64,000 nucleotides of DNA from an uncultured Bacteroidota bacterium (GCA_903851365.1 CAINOB010000002.1:76051-140050), one strand, 5' to 3'; positions 36,811 through 45,848 are shown, counted from the stretch's first letter. Notes: generated by a model not told the origin, from the letters alone. Made by a program: numbers and translations.

Positions 36811-36885
36811 GGGACAATAGCTGAGTCGGTTCAGAGCGCTTGCTTCACACGCAAGAGTTCGGCGGGTTGAACCCTGTATGTTACA
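36811..36885 (+). pseudogene. Degenerate tRNA-Val (anticodon CAC)
   Basis: The 5' half looks like a tRNA: acceptor start GGGACAA, D-arm GCTGAGTCGGTTCAGAGC, and anticodon arm CTTGC-TTCACAC-GCAAG with anticodon CAC at 36846-36848 (Val). The 3' half has decayed: the T-loop TTCRA is broken to TTGAACC, the T-stem does not pair, and no 3' strand complements GGGACAA. So it should not be a working tRNA. It lies in the gap before the Kelch gene at 36925. Confidence 0.55.
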
Positions 36886-36924
36886 CTGAACCAGGTTTTA
36901 AGGAACCAAAAACTATTAACCAAG

Positions 36925-38088
36925 ATGAAGAAAAACCAAAGGATTTATCCTATTATTTTCTTGACTGTAATCCTGCTGATAACCTCCTGTGAGCCAATCT
37001 CAATAAAGGATTACCAGATGGCGCCCTATTCGGGTGCATTTACCTGGACAGAGGTTACCAAACAGGCAGCATGGAGTAATCGATATGATCATGCAGCAGT
37101 GGTGTTTAAAGGCAAAATGTGGATTTTCGGAGGCTATGACAGCGGTCGGATGAAGGGTGATACCTATCTGGAGGATATCTGGAATTCGGCCAACGGAAAA
37201 GACTGGACCCTGGTAACGGATTCGGCACCCTGGAAAGGAAGGCGCGGACATACCGTTACCGTATTTAACGATGGTACCGGTGACGCGCTTTATTTGATCG
37301 GAGGTTTTGAAGTTGATGAAGCAACTGGTTACCGGCAGTACACCAATGATTGCTGGAAATCAACTGACGGAATTACCTGGACCCAGATAAAAAAACGCAC
37401 TTACCCTCTTAATGATATGAATTCCGATTTCATGCCGCGGTTTAATCATGTCTGCCTTGCAGTCACTCACGGAGGGAAGAATTATTTGTACCTGATCGGG
37501 GGAGCAACCATGCTGGAAAATGCGGTTGCAGAGTATTCCTTTTTATATTTTCATGATGTGTGGCGCTCGGAAAACGGCATCAGCTGGGTAAAGCTTGACA
37601 ACAATGATTTTGGCCAGCGCAGCGAGCAGGCGGCTTGTGTTGATCCTTTAACCGGAAGAATTTATATGCAGGGCGGCAATCACAGCATTGCATTTGATAA
37701 CGATAGCCTGTATAATCAGCCTGGTAAAAATTATTACGATTTATGGTATTCCGATGATGGAATCAAATGGATTGCGGATACCACTTTTTCGCTGATCAGA
37801 GCCGGTCATTCCATCGTTTTGTATGATCATTCACTATGGTTGTTGCCTGGTAAAGTGGATAATTACGAGCATCTGCGATATGCCGAATATGAGGTCCCCG
37901 GCGATCTCTATTTTACCTATCGGAAAGAAGAGGGCCAGGCTTGGGCACTCGATTCCAAAGGTTCAGCCTTTAGTGGCAGACACTCGTATGCAACCCTGCA
38001 ATTTGACAATAAAGTCTGGGTGCTGGGAGGTGAAACCGGTGATAATGGCCCGAACAATGATGTTTGGTGCGGATCTATCGGACAATAA
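36925..38088 (+). CDS. Kelch beta-propeller lipoprotein
   Basis: 387 residues with lipobox LLITSC. The mature part has about six Kelch-type blades (RYDHAAVVFKGKMWIFGGYD, RRGHTVTVFNDG...LYLIGGFE, RFNHVCLAVTHGG, RHSYATLQFDNKVWVLGGE), each pairing a Gly-Gly with a W-S-x-[ND]G-x-W type motif (WNSANGKDW, WKSTDGITW). Probably a surface-anchored binding protein; no catalytic motif. Followed by the DUF1207 gene after 21 bp, so one operon. Confidence 0.85.
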   Translation: MKKNQRIYPIIFLTVILLITSCEPISIKDYQMAPYSGAFTWTEVTKQAAWSNRYDHAAVVFKGKMWIFGGYDSGRMKGDTYLEDIWNSANGKDWTLVTDSAPWKGRRGHTVTVFNDGTGDALYLIGGFEVDEATGYRQYTNDCWKSTDGITWTQIKKRTYPLNDMNSDFMPRFNHVCLAVTHGGKNYLYLIGGATMLENAVAEYSFLYFHDVWRSENGISWVKLDNNDFGQRSEQAACVDPLTGRIYMQGGNHSIAFDNDSLYNQPGKNYYDLWYSDDGIKWIADTTFSLIRAGHSIVLYDHSLWLLPGKVDNYEHLRYAEYEVPGDLYFTYRKEEGQAWALDSKGSAFSGRHSYATLQFDNKVWVLGGETGDNGPNNDVWCGSIGQ

Positions 38089-38109
38089 TAAATCAGAAAA
38101 AATAAAGAA

Positions 38110-39078
38110 ATGAAGAAATATATATTACTGATCCTTTGCTTGGTAAGTGTTGTACCCTTAAAAGCTCAGGACTCAACATTTCTGATTCCTCTGAAGAAGT
38201 GGAACCTTAAAATTGTCGGGTTCGATCATATGTACCGGACCTATCTGGCCGACCCTCTGGGCAATCGGTTTTATGCGGCGGTCCAGTTTATGCAGTATTC
38301 CGATTATGATTATACTGATGCTATAAATCAGGGAGGAAAATATACGGGTCACGTCGAAGTTTACCCTGCGGCCCGATTTTCTTTATTTCAATTCAGGCCC
38401 AAGAGCAACCCGAAACTTGGGATCGAAGGTGAAGTTGGTGTTATGACCCCTTGCCACATGCGTGATGACAATAACGATTTTATCGGGCTCGACGGGGTTT
38501 ATTATTTTGCAGTGGCGGCAAATCCCACAGAATGGTTATCCCTGCGTTTTTCGAAGCATCATATCTGCACGCATATCGGCGATGAATATCCAAAACGTAT
38601 CACCACCTCGGTTACCGATCGGGATCCTACCTTTAAGCAAGGGCCTGTACTGGATGATTTCCGGTGGGCAATCTCAGCCCGCCCGCTCTGGTTTCTCCAT
38701 CGCCCCAATCTGGATATTATGAGGATTTATGCGGAAGTAGGGTATTTTGATCCGGGTGGCGACTTTTTGGGATTGAGAAAATCTTGGCCCAATTCCTATG
38801 CCTACATGAATTACATGGGTGGCCTGGAGCTGGAATACTATTTTACCCAGAAACTGCGATGGTTGGGTGGTGTATTTGCCGCTGCCAACGTAAGCACCTA
38901 TCAGCAAAATGGTTTCGGGAAAAACCTGAATATTACTGCCGGATATATTCTTCCGCAGGAAAGGAACAAATTACGGTTTCGGCTGGGCATCCAGTTTTAT
39001 AACGGCAGAAGCCTGGTTAATGAGTTCTATAACCGGAAGGAGAAGTTTATTGCTGCCTATTTTGCGTTTGACGTTTAA
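38110..39078 (+). CDS. DUF1207-like outer-membrane beta-barrel protein
   Basis: 322 residues, signal peptide to about 20 (LKAQ). TYLADPLGNRFYAAVQF, the LRFSKHHICTHIGDEYPKR segment and the repeated amphipathic strands ending FAFDV match DUF1207 proteins, which resemble outer-membrane barrels. The last codons and TAA overlap the first arm of the inverted repeat 39076-39142. Role unknown. Confidence 0.7.
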   Translation: MKKYILLILCLVSVVPLKAQDSTFLIPLKKWNLKIVGFDHMYRTYLADPLGNRFYAAVQFMQYSDYDYTDAINQGGKYTGHVEVYPAARFSLFQFRPKSNPKLGIEGEVGVMTPCHMRDDNNDFIGLDGVYYFAVAANPTEWLSLRFSKHHICTHIGDEYPKRITTSVTDRDPTFKQGPVLDDFRWAISARPLWFLHRPNLDIMRIYAEVGYFDPGGDFLGLRKSWPNSYAYMNYMGGLELEYYFTQKLRWLGGVFAAANVSTYQQNGFGKNLNITAGYILPQERNKLRFRLGIQFYNGRSLVNEFYNRKEKFIAAYFAFDV

Positions 39079-39142
39079 AGTTGCCAACTTTAACCAGGAT
39101 GTCATACTTGGCACTGCCTTCTGCTTAAAGTTGGCAACTTTA
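39076..39142. repeat. 18-bp perfect inverted repeat spanning both stop codons of convergent genes
   Basis: TAAAGTTGCCAACTTTAA (39076-39093) is the exact reverse complement of TTAAAGTTGGCAACTTTA (39125-39142); the spacer is 31 bp. Each arm is itself nearly palindromic. Arm 1 supplies the TAA of the DUF1207 gene, and arm 2 supplies the TAA of the minus-strand ATPase gene. It could act as a bidirectional terminator, although no T-run follows, or mark the edge of an inserted ATPase cassette. Confidence 0.6.
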
Positions 39143-40459
39143 TTCTTTTGGCAACTCTAATCCAAATTTTGCAAATGCACCTGCAAGGTAAAGTGGCAGG
39201 AAGGCAATTTTTTCCTTCTTCAGAATTCCCTTTGGACCGGAATGAAAAACAACTGAGTAGGGCGGTTGGTAAGTTTCGCGGTAAAGATGCAAACTTCGAA
39301 GCTTACCTGAAGGGCCATCTTTAACTTCAACCGGAACGACCTTTCCTTCCAACACGACTAAATAATCAACTTCGGCGTTACTGTTTTTGGCATCCCTTGC
39401 CCAATAATATAGTTGATTGTTGGTTGATGTGGCAAATTCCTGTCCCACAAATTGTTCTGCCAGTTGTCCGCGGTAAATAGCCAGTAAATTTTTATGGTTC
39501 AGCGCTTCATTATAATCTATTCCCATCACCCTGTTCATCAATCCGATATCAAGAAAGATGTTCTTAAATCTTTTATCTGAAGCATGTACTTCTAACGGTA
39601 TCCCAATGCTGCTTAACGATTTTACCTTTTTTGCTATTCTGGCCAAAACCAAGCTTTCGTAAGCTTTTCTGATCGTTGGGATCGTGAAATCAACAGCCAA
39701 ACCTGTGTATTTTATTTGTCGGCCAACATTGGCTGCTACAGCTGAAAAAACAGCATTCAGGCAAGTAATATCTGTTTTCGGTTTGTATTTATTGAAATCC
39801 AACCGGTAGGTTTCACAAATCTCATCCTGCACTTCTAAGGCTTGCTTCAGGGATTTCGTCTTCACATATTCGTTGATGCACTCAGGCATCCCGCCAACCA
39901 GCCAATAAATTCTTAGCTGGTCCAAAAGAAAGTTATGAACGGAGTCCGGGACTTCCGTGATCTGCTTGTTACAAATTTCAGCCGCCTTTTTATAATCTGA
40001 TGCCAGAAGAAATTCTGAAAAAATCAATGGATGAACTTCCAGCGATTGGATACGACCAACAGGGAATGATATCTCACTATAAGCGAATTCTAAGAGTGAT
40101 CCTGCGGCAACAACATGTAAATCAGGCATTTTTTCATAAAAATAGCGAAGAGCCGTAATGGCTTTCGGACATACCTGGATTTCATCAAAAAAAAGTAAAG
40201 TTTTTCCCGCAATGACATCTATACCTGTCCTTAGCTCCAGTTCAGAACATATCTTCTGAGGATTTAAGTCGCCGCTGAACAACGAAACCAATTCAGAATT
40301 TTCTTCAAAATCAACTTTTAGATAATATTCAAATCGTTCGCGTGCAAGTTTTTCAATAAGCCATGTTTTACCAACCTGCCTCGCACCGCGCAATAACAAA
40401 GGTTTTCGTCTTTGCCTGTCTACCCAGTCGGTCAGATTTGAGAATACATATCTCTCCAT
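39140..40459 (-). CDS. AAA ATPase with DUF4143 domain
   Basis: 439 residues. Walker A is GARQVGKT (25-32), Walker B LLFFDEIQ, and sensor region VVAAGSLLEFA. The C-terminal half has a winged helix (SLVLARIAKKVKSL) and a DUF4143 nuclease-like core with EVDYLV and VPVEVKDG (D...ExK pattern). This is a common, often mobile, Bacteroidota family (AAA_14-DUF4143) of unknown function. The promoter is at 40480-40510. The gene stands alone, opposite the DUF1207 gene, and is flanked by the inverted repeat. Confidence 0.92.
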   Translation of the reverse strand: MERYVFSNLTDWVDRQRRKPLLLRGARQVGKTWLIEKLARERFEYYLKVDFEENSELVSLFSGDLNPQKICSELELRTGIDVIAGKTLLFFDEIQVCPKAITALRYFYEKMPDLHVVAAGSLLEFAYSEISFPVGRIQSLEVHPLIFSEFLLASDYKKAAEICNKQITEVPDSVHNFLLDQLRIYWLVGGMPECINEYVKTKSLKQALEVQDEICETYRLDFNKYKPKTDITCLNAVFSAVAANVGRQIKYTGLAVDFTIPTIRKAYESLVLARIAKKVKSLSSIGIPLEVHASDKRFKNIFLDIGLMNRVMGIDYNEALNHKNLLAIYRGQLAEQFVGQEFATSTNNQLYYWARDAKNSNAEVDYLVVLEGKVVPVEVKDGPSGKLRSLHLYRETYQPPYSVVFHSGPKGILKKEKIAFLPLYLAGAFAKFGLELPKE

Positions 40460-40479
40460 AAGGATTTAGATTATCAAGG

Positions 40480-40510
40480 CAAATGTACGTATAAATATTT
40501 AGAAAACCAA
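40480..40510 (-). promoter_or_regulatory. Bacteroidota promoter of the DUF4143 ATPase
   Basis: On the minus strand, TTGG (40510-40507) is followed by 19 bp and then TACATTTG (40487-40480), a perfect TAnnTTTG -7 box. Transcription should start near 40473, about 14 nt before ATG 40459. Confidence 0.65.
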
Positions 40511-40557
40511 GGTAAAAATATATGATGTGATTTAGTTAACCAATGCAACTCTATAAG

Positions 40558-42069
40558 TTACCCCCTCCACGGCCTGGTCCGATGCACTTTTGCCAGGGAA
40601 TCCAGTACGATGTTGCAGTCTTCGACGATCTGGAAATCGTACATGCCAACGCAGATGAAATCGGCGCCATTATTGAACCCATATGGAATACCCTCGGTGG
40701 GCTGAATGGCGCCAGCGGCCAGTAGCTTGAACCCGATCCAGGGCTCCTCCAGTGTGCTCATGAACCGGATGGTTTCCTCGGGGCTGAAATCGAATATATT
40801 GTCTTTGAAATCCTTGTCAATAGTGCTCTGGCGCTCGAGATCAACCTTTGCCGACCAATAATTATGGTGATGCATCGTTTTGACCCAGAAATCGGGCTTG
40901 ATACCATGCTCAACGCATCCTTTTACCGTTTCTATGCGGTGTGCGCCGATGCCGGCAGGTTTGCCATAGGAGCGTATCAGGGCAAGGTTTTTCGCAATAT
41001 CCTCAAACTTGCCATCGTTCGTTGTGCGGTCGGCAACCCCACCATGGAAATAGATGGCAGAGGCACCGCCCTCCAATGATTTTTCAATAGACTCCTTCGA
41101 GTTTCCCCCATCGGATATGAACTGCATTTTACCGCCGGTTTCGTGCCAGTATTTATTGATGATCCTGCATAGCTGCGGGTTGGTGATGAGGGCATTGATG
41201 CCGCATTTTTCGGCCAGCTGCATGGTCATCATGATCCGCTCGTCGCTGTGGTAGGTTTTCACCAGCTTATCCGTGTAGATCAGGTCGCGCGCATGCGACC
41301 AGCCCCCGATCAGGTTGCCGCCCATGATCATCCGGCTGATTTCGAGATTTCCGATCTTTCCTTTTGGTATTTGCCCCTTCAGATCGCCCAGCGTGGAAAA
41401 CGAGAAAGTTTTCATCGTGGCGCCCGAGGTTGCATCGGTCTGGTCGGCCAGGAATTTTTTCTCAAAACTGTCCCACCGCTTCTTCTTGTACACCGCATAG
41501 GCAAAGGCGCCCAGCAGGGGTACTGAAATCATGTCGCGCAATAATTCACGCCGCTGCAATGAGGTGCCTTCCTTATTTTCGGAGGGGATAGGCTGATGTG
41601 GTTTTTCCTCTTTCCAGCGTTTTATAATGCGGTCGGCTCCGAAGAAAAAGTCTAATGGCAGGGCGGTAAAAACAAGCAAAATCAGCAGTTCAATCAGGGT
41701 TTTATTTACCCAGATATAATTGCCTTCCACCACGGCTCCGAAAGTGTGGCCGGGAATGGGAGGATAAGCCATGAAATAAAACAGGAGCAGCAGGGCGCCG
41801 GCAGCAGACGACCATCGGACCAGCAATCCAATGAACAGCGAGAGGCCAATCAGGATCAGGCCCCAGGTATTCAGAAAGTCTACGGCATGGATTACACCGG
41901 GGGAAGCGGCCATCGAATGAAAGATATTGGAAAATACCCAGTTCGAGCCCATCAGGAAAATTTTGGAACTCCACGCGGGGTTCATCAACTTGACAATCCC
42001 CTCATACAGAAAATGCCATCCCACCAGGATCCGCAATCCGGTAAGGACGTAAACTGCATACTTCTTCAT
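40558..42069 (-). CDS. DoxX membrane domain fused to aldo-keto-reductase-like TIM barrel
   Basis: 503 residues. About 1-150 form a DoxX-type four-helix membrane domain (LRILVGWHFLYEGIVKLMN, GLLVRWSSAAGALLLLFYF). A Tat-like stretch follows, QRRELLRD (172-179), then ISVPLLGAFAYAVY. Residues about 230-503 are a TIM barrel starting GNLEISRMIMGGNLIGGW, with LAEKCGINALITNP, IYFHGGVADRT and IGFKLLAAGAIQP, close to aldo/keto-reductase-like predicted oxidoreductases. The fusion implies a membrane-tethered enzyme fed by the DoxX (quinone or sulfur-redox) domain. Substrate unknown. The -7 box TATCTTTG is at 42101-42108. Confidence 0.75.
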   Translation of the reverse strand: MKKYAVYVLTGLRILVGWHFLYEGIVKLMNPAWSSKIFLMGSNWVFSNIFHSMAASPGVIHAVDFLNTWGLILIGLSLFIGLLVRWSSAAGALLLLFYFMAYPPIPGHTFGAVVEGNYIWVNKTLIELLILLVFTALPLDFFFGADRIIKRWKEEKPHQPIPSENKEGTSLQRRELLRDMISVPLLGAFAYAVYKKKRWDSFEKKFLADQTDATSGATMKTFSFSTLGDLKGQIPKGKIGNLEISRMIMGGNLIGGWSHARDLIYTDKLVKTYHSDERIMMTMQLAEKCGINALITNPQLCRIINKYWHETGGKMQFISDGGNSKESIEKSLEGGASAIYFHGGVADRTTNDGKFEDIAKNLALIRSYGKPAGIGAHRIETVKGCVEHGIKPDFWVKTMHHHNYWSAKVDLERQSTIDKDFKDNIFDFSPEETIRFMSTLEEPWIGFKLLAAGAIQPTEGIPYGFNNGADFICVGMYDFQIVEDCNIVLDSLAKVHRTRPWRG

Positions 42070-42100
42070 GGCGATAACTGTTTGTATGGTACAAGCTTAT

Positions 42101-42137
42101 CAAAGATACCTTTTCTCCCTCTCTTTCCCTACCTTTG
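42101..42137. promoter_or_regulatory. Divergent, back-to-back -7 boxes for doxX-fusion and hsdM
   Basis: Minus strand: TATCTTTG (42108-42101) is a perfect -7 box for the DoxX gene. Plus strand: TACCTTTG (42130-42137) is a perfect -7 box for hsdM, 26 bp before its start. They are separated by 21 bp. The -33 region of each would fall on or near the -7 box of the other, so polymerase on one promoter should exclude the other. No good TTTG -33 boxes are seen. Confidence 0.55.
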
Positions 42138-42162
42138 AAACACAATCAAACCGAATCTGGTA

Positions 42163-44643
42163 ATGGCGATTAAGAAATCTGAACTCTATTCTTCTCTTTG
42201 GGCGAGTTGCGATGAATTGCGTGGTGGCATGGATGCCAGCGAATATAAGGACTATGTGCTGCTGATGTTGTTTATCAAGTATATCAGCGACAGGTATGCC
42301 GGTTTGCCTTATGCTCCTATAACTGTTCCCGAGGGCGCCAGTTTTGCAGATATGGTGGCGCTGAAGGGCAATCCTAATATCGGCGACCTGATCAACAAAA
42401 AGATTATCGGCCCGATTGAGCAAGCCAATAAATCACTGGGTTCCATCAAGGTTGATTTTGATAATCCGGAGAAGCTGGGTACCGGCGATGAAAAGGTTAA
42501 ACGTCTGTCGAATCTGATTGCCATTTTTGAGAAACCCGAACTCAATTTCAGCAAAAATAAAACTGAGGGCGACGATATCCTGGGTGATGCTTATGAATAC
42601 CTGATGCGGAATTTTGCCACGGAAAGCGGCAAAAGCAAAGGGCAATTTTATACCCCGGCTGAGGTGAGCCGTATCATGTCAAAGATCATCGGCATCAACA
42701 GTACTAATTCCAATCCCAATACCACTATTTATGATCCCACCTGCGGATCGGGTTCGCTGCTGCTGAAAGTAGCCGATGAAGCCGAAAGGAAGATCACCAT
42801 ATACGGACAGGAAAAGGAGAGTGCCACGGCTGGTCTGGCACGTATGAACATGGTACTGCACGATTGCCCCACAGCATTGATCCGGTGCACCGGAAACAGC
42901 ACCCTATCTGATCCCCAGTTTCTGGAAGATAACGGTGGACTTAAGTTGTTCGATTACATTGTTGCCAATCCGCCATTTTCCTCAAAAAACTGGGCCAACG
43001 GACTGGATATATCCTCTAAAACGGCAGACAAATACGGTCGATTTGAGAGTTTTGGCATTCCTCCGGATAAAAATGGCGATTATGCTTTTCTATTGCACAT
43101 GATCCGCTCGTTAAAGAGCAAGGGAAAAGCAGCAGTAATTCTACCTCATGGAGTTTTATTTCGCGGAAATGCAGAGGCTGAAATCCGGAAAAACCTGATT
43201 CGCAAAGGATATATCAAGGGCATTATTGGATTGCCGGCCAACCTGTTTTATGGCACCGGCATCCCTGCCTGCCTCATCGTTATTGACAAAGAAAATGCCG
43301 GTAACCGGAAAGCCATTTTCATGATCGATGCCGGTAAGGGATTCACCAAGGATGGCCCTAAAAACCGCTTGCGCGATCAGGACATACACCGGATTGTGGA
43401 CGTATTCAATAAGCAGCTGGAAACACCGAAATATAGCCGGATAGTTCCCATCACCGAAATTGAAGAAAAGGAATTCAATCTCAATATCCCCCGTTACATT
43501 GATAGTCAGGAGGAGGAGGACATTCAGGATATCGAAGCTCACCTGAAAGGGGGAATCCCCAATGCCGATATCGATGCTTTGAATAATTACTGGGAGGTAT
43601 ATCCCGGATTACGAACTGTCCTTTTTGCTCCTCATGAGAGGCCGGGATACAGTCAGCAGAAAATCGATAAAACAACTATAAAAAGCGCCATTTTCGCGCA
43701 TCCGGAATTTACGAGCTACAGCAAAAAGGTTTTTGAGGTATTCGAAAACTGGAAGCAAAAAACCATTCCGGTTCTCAGGAACCTTGGCATGGGTGTGAAA
43801 CCCAAAAAACTGATACACGATATTTCGGAAAAATTACTGGAGAGTTTTTCCAATCTGAGTCTGATCGACCGGTACGATGTGTACCAGCATCTGATGGCTT
43901 ATTGGAATGAAACCATGCAGGACGATGTGTTCGTTATTTCGGACGACGGATGGAAAGCCGGGCGCGAGGTGTACCGGATTACGAAATCGACCAAAGGTAA
44001 AAGCGATAAAACCCGGGTAAAGGAAGTGGAAGGCATGGAAGGAATCGAAAGCAAACTGATCCGGCCAAATTTGATTATCGACCGGTATTTTGCTGCTGAA
44101 AAATCGAATATCGAAACCCTCGAAAGCCAGCGGGATTCCTTGGTGGCGCAAATGGAGGAAATGGAAGAAGAGCATGGCGGTGAAGATGGTATGCTGGCGG
44201 AATGCCGGAATGATAAAGACAAAATCACGGCTGTTGGTGTGAAGGACCGGGTGAAAAAAATTACGTCGGGCTCCTTGTGGAAAAAAGAGGACGAAGATGA
44301 AATAAAGGTTCTTAAGGCTTATGTAAAACTCGCCGATAATCAGGCTGATTTGAATAAGAAAATCAAGGATCAGCAAAAGGCTTTGGAGACAAAAGTCTGG
44401 AACAAATACAGGGAGCTATCTGATGATGACATTAAGTCGATAGTGGTGGATGCCAAATGGATGAAAACCATGGATACTGCTGTTTACACTGAGATGCAGC
44501 GTATCAGCCAGCGGCTTACGCAACGGATCAAAGAACTGGCTGAACGTTATGAAATTCCGCTTCCACAGCAATTGAAAGAATTAAAATTATTGGAAGATAA
44601 AGTAAATGCGCACCTGTCTAAAATGGGGTTTGTATGGAATTAG
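42163..44643 (+). CDS. hsdM: Type I restriction-modification methyltransferase subunit HsdM
   Basis: 826 residues, longer than the usual 500-550. The HsdM N-terminal domain (ELYSSLWASCDELRGGMDAS) precedes the methylase core: motif I D191-PTCGSGS and catalytic N269-PPF. Downstream of about residue 500 there is a long mostly helical extension rich in coiled-coil-like heptads (about 610-826: ESQRDSLVAQMEEMEEEHGG, LKAYVKLADNQADLNKKIKD). It should methylate adenine with HsdS and supply the DNA-modification half of the system. It overlaps the DUF1016 gene by 10 bp. Confidence 0.95.
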   Translation: MAIKKSELYSSLWASCDELRGGMDASEYKDYVLLMLFIKYISDRYAGLPYAPITVPEGASFADMVALKGNPNIGDLINKKIIGPIEQANKSLGSIKVDFDNPEKLGTGDEKVKRLSNLIAIFEKPELNFSKNKTEGDDILGDAYEYLMRNFATESGKSKGQFYTPAEVSRIMSKIIGINSTNSNPNTTIYDPTCGSGSLLLKVADEAERKITIYGQEKESATAGLARMNMVLHDCPTALIRCTGNSTLSDPQFLEDNGGLKLFDYIVANPPFSSKNWANGLDISSKTADKYGRFESFGIPPDKNGDYAFLLHMIRSLKSKGKAAVILPHGVLFRGNAEAEIRKNLIRKGYIKGIIGLPANLFYGTGIPACLIVIDKENAGNRKAIFMIDAGKGFTKDGPKNRLRDQDIHRIVDVFNKQLETPKYSRIVPITEIEEKEFNLNIPRYIDSQEEEDIQDIEAHLKGGIPNADIDALNNYWEVYPGLRTVLFAPHERPGYSQQKIDKTTIKSAIFAHPEFTSYSKKVFEVFENWKQKTIPVLRNLGMGVKPKKLIHDISEKLLESFSNLSLIDRYDVYQHLMAYWNETMQDDVFVISDDGWKAGREVYRITKSTKGKSDKTRVKEVEGMEGIESKLIRPNLIIDRYFAAEKSNIETLESQRDSLVAQMEEMEEEHGGEDGMLAECRNDKDKITAVGVKDRVKKITSGSLWKKEDEDEIKVLKAYVKLADNQADLNKKIKDQQKALETKVWNKYRELSDDDIKSIVVDAKWMKTMDTAVYTEMQRISQRLTQRIKELAERYEIPLPQQLKELKLLEDKVNAHLSKMGFVWN

Positions 44644-45692
44644 CAAATAAGGATACTCACTTAATGCAAGAATTGGTTGCATTAATCGAAGAAGGAAGGA
44701 AACAATTGTCTTTTGCTGCCAATGCTACTACAACCTTAACCTATTGGCACATTGGCAAGCGGGTAAATGATGATATTTTAGAAAACCAACGAGCTGAATA
44801 TGGAAAGCAGATTGTCGTATCAGTGGCACGACAATTGGCATCACAATACGGTAAGAGTTTTGAAGAGAAGAATTTGCGAAGAATGATGCAGTTTGCTGAG
44901 ATTTTCAACGATGAACAGATTGTCGTATCGCTGATACGACATTTGAGCTGGACGCACTTTATAGCACTTATTCCTTTAAAAAGCTCCCTTCAGCGTGATT
45001 TCTATGCGCAAATATGCAGAGTTGAGGGCTGGACTGTAAAAACGTTACGGGGAAAAATTGATAGTATGCTTTTTGAACGCACTGCCATCAGCAAAAAGCC
45101 TGAAGAATTAATAAAGCAGGAATTGAAAGCCTTAAATGACAATGATATATTAACACCTGACCTTGTTTTCAGAGACCCTTATTTCCTCGATTTTATTGGA
45201 TTAAAAAACACCTTTTCCGAAAAGTCGCTCGAGGATGCTATTCTGCATGAACTTGAACAGTTTATATTAGAAATGGGCAACGGCTTTACTTTTGTAGGAC
45301 GCCAGAAACGAATGATAATCGATGGTGAGGATTTTTATCTCGATCTTTTGTTTTACCACCGAAAACTCAAACGATTGGTAGCAATTGAACTGAAATTGGG
45401 CAAATTTAAAGCCGCATACAAAGGGCAAATGGAACTCTATTTAAGATGGCTTGAAAAATATGATATGCAATCCGGTGAAGAAACGCCGATTGGACTTATA
45501 CTTTGCTCAGAAGGCAACAATGAGCAAGTTGAACTACTGCAATTGGAACGCTCAGGTATAAAAGTTGCGGAATACCTCACTGAGCTACCCGATCGGCAAT
45601 TGCTTAAACAAAAGCTACATACATCTATTGAGCTAAGCAAAAAACGCTTGAGCCAAACCGGGGATATTTTTGAAGGAGGTTCTGATGAATAA
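44634..45692 (+). CDS. DUF1016 (YhcG-type) PD-(D/E)xK nuclease
   Basis: 352 residues. The N-terminal domain has LTYWHIGKRVNDDILENQRAEYG and QIVVSVARQLASQYGKSFEEKNLRRM, which is DUF1016_N. The C-terminal PD-(D/E)xK nuclease shows FVGRQKRMIIDGEDFYLDLLFYHRKL and VAIELKLG. DUF1016 nucleases are often near type I RM loci and other defence genes. Starts inside the hsdM 3' end (10-bp overlap), so it is transcribed with hsdM and probably translated in a coupled way. Its body is AT-richer than hsdM, which suggests a separate origin. Confidence 0.92.
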   Translation: MELANKDTHLMQELVALIEEGRKQLSFAANATTTLTYWHIGKRVNDDILENQRAEYGKQIVVSVARQLASQYGKSFEEKNLRRMMQFAEIFNDEQIVVSLIRHLSWTHFIALIPLKSSLQRDFYAQICRVEGWTVKTLRGKIDSMLFERTAISKKPEELIKQELKALNDNDILTPDLVFRDPYFLDFIGLKNTFSEKSLEDAILHELEQFILEMGNGFTFVGRQKRMIIDGEDFYLDLLFYHRKLKRLVAIELKLGKFKAAYKGQMELYLRWLEKYDMQSGEETPIGLILCSEGNNEQVELLQLERSGIKVAEYLTELPDRQLLKQKLHTSIELSKKRLSQTGDIFEGGSDE

Positions 45693-45739
45693 TCTTTGTG
45701 GAGTTATTAGTCAAACAGGTATCGGTCTTATGGTCATTT

Positions 45740-45848
45740 TCGATGCCGGAAACACAAGTGTGAAAGAAAGATCCAGGAATTGCAGAAAGAAACCCGACTC
45801 ATCAGAATTGGAAGCAAAAAATCAGGATATTGGAGAATTCCGCAATGA
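45740..45848 (+). pseudogene. Degraded winged-helix C-terminal fragment
   Basis: In one frame from about 45762 to stop 45846-45848 the sequence reads KIQELQKETRLIRIGSKKSG then YWRIPQ, the C-terminal wing pattern of wHTH tails in AlbA_2/Fic-type regulators. A frame shift of one base upstream (NTSVKE) would continue the recognition helix. The first part of any such protein is absent. A 62-codon open frame overlaps it, but is not convincing. It sits between the DUF1016 nuclease and hsdS, so an older gene was lost here. A short tandem TGTCAGGATAA repeat follows at about 45861. Confidence 0.45.

Noticed and set aside
43834-44376. Long minus-strand open frame opposite hsdM
   Set aside because: Antisense shadow of the charged helical hsdM extension, rich in Phe/Ile and without a domain.
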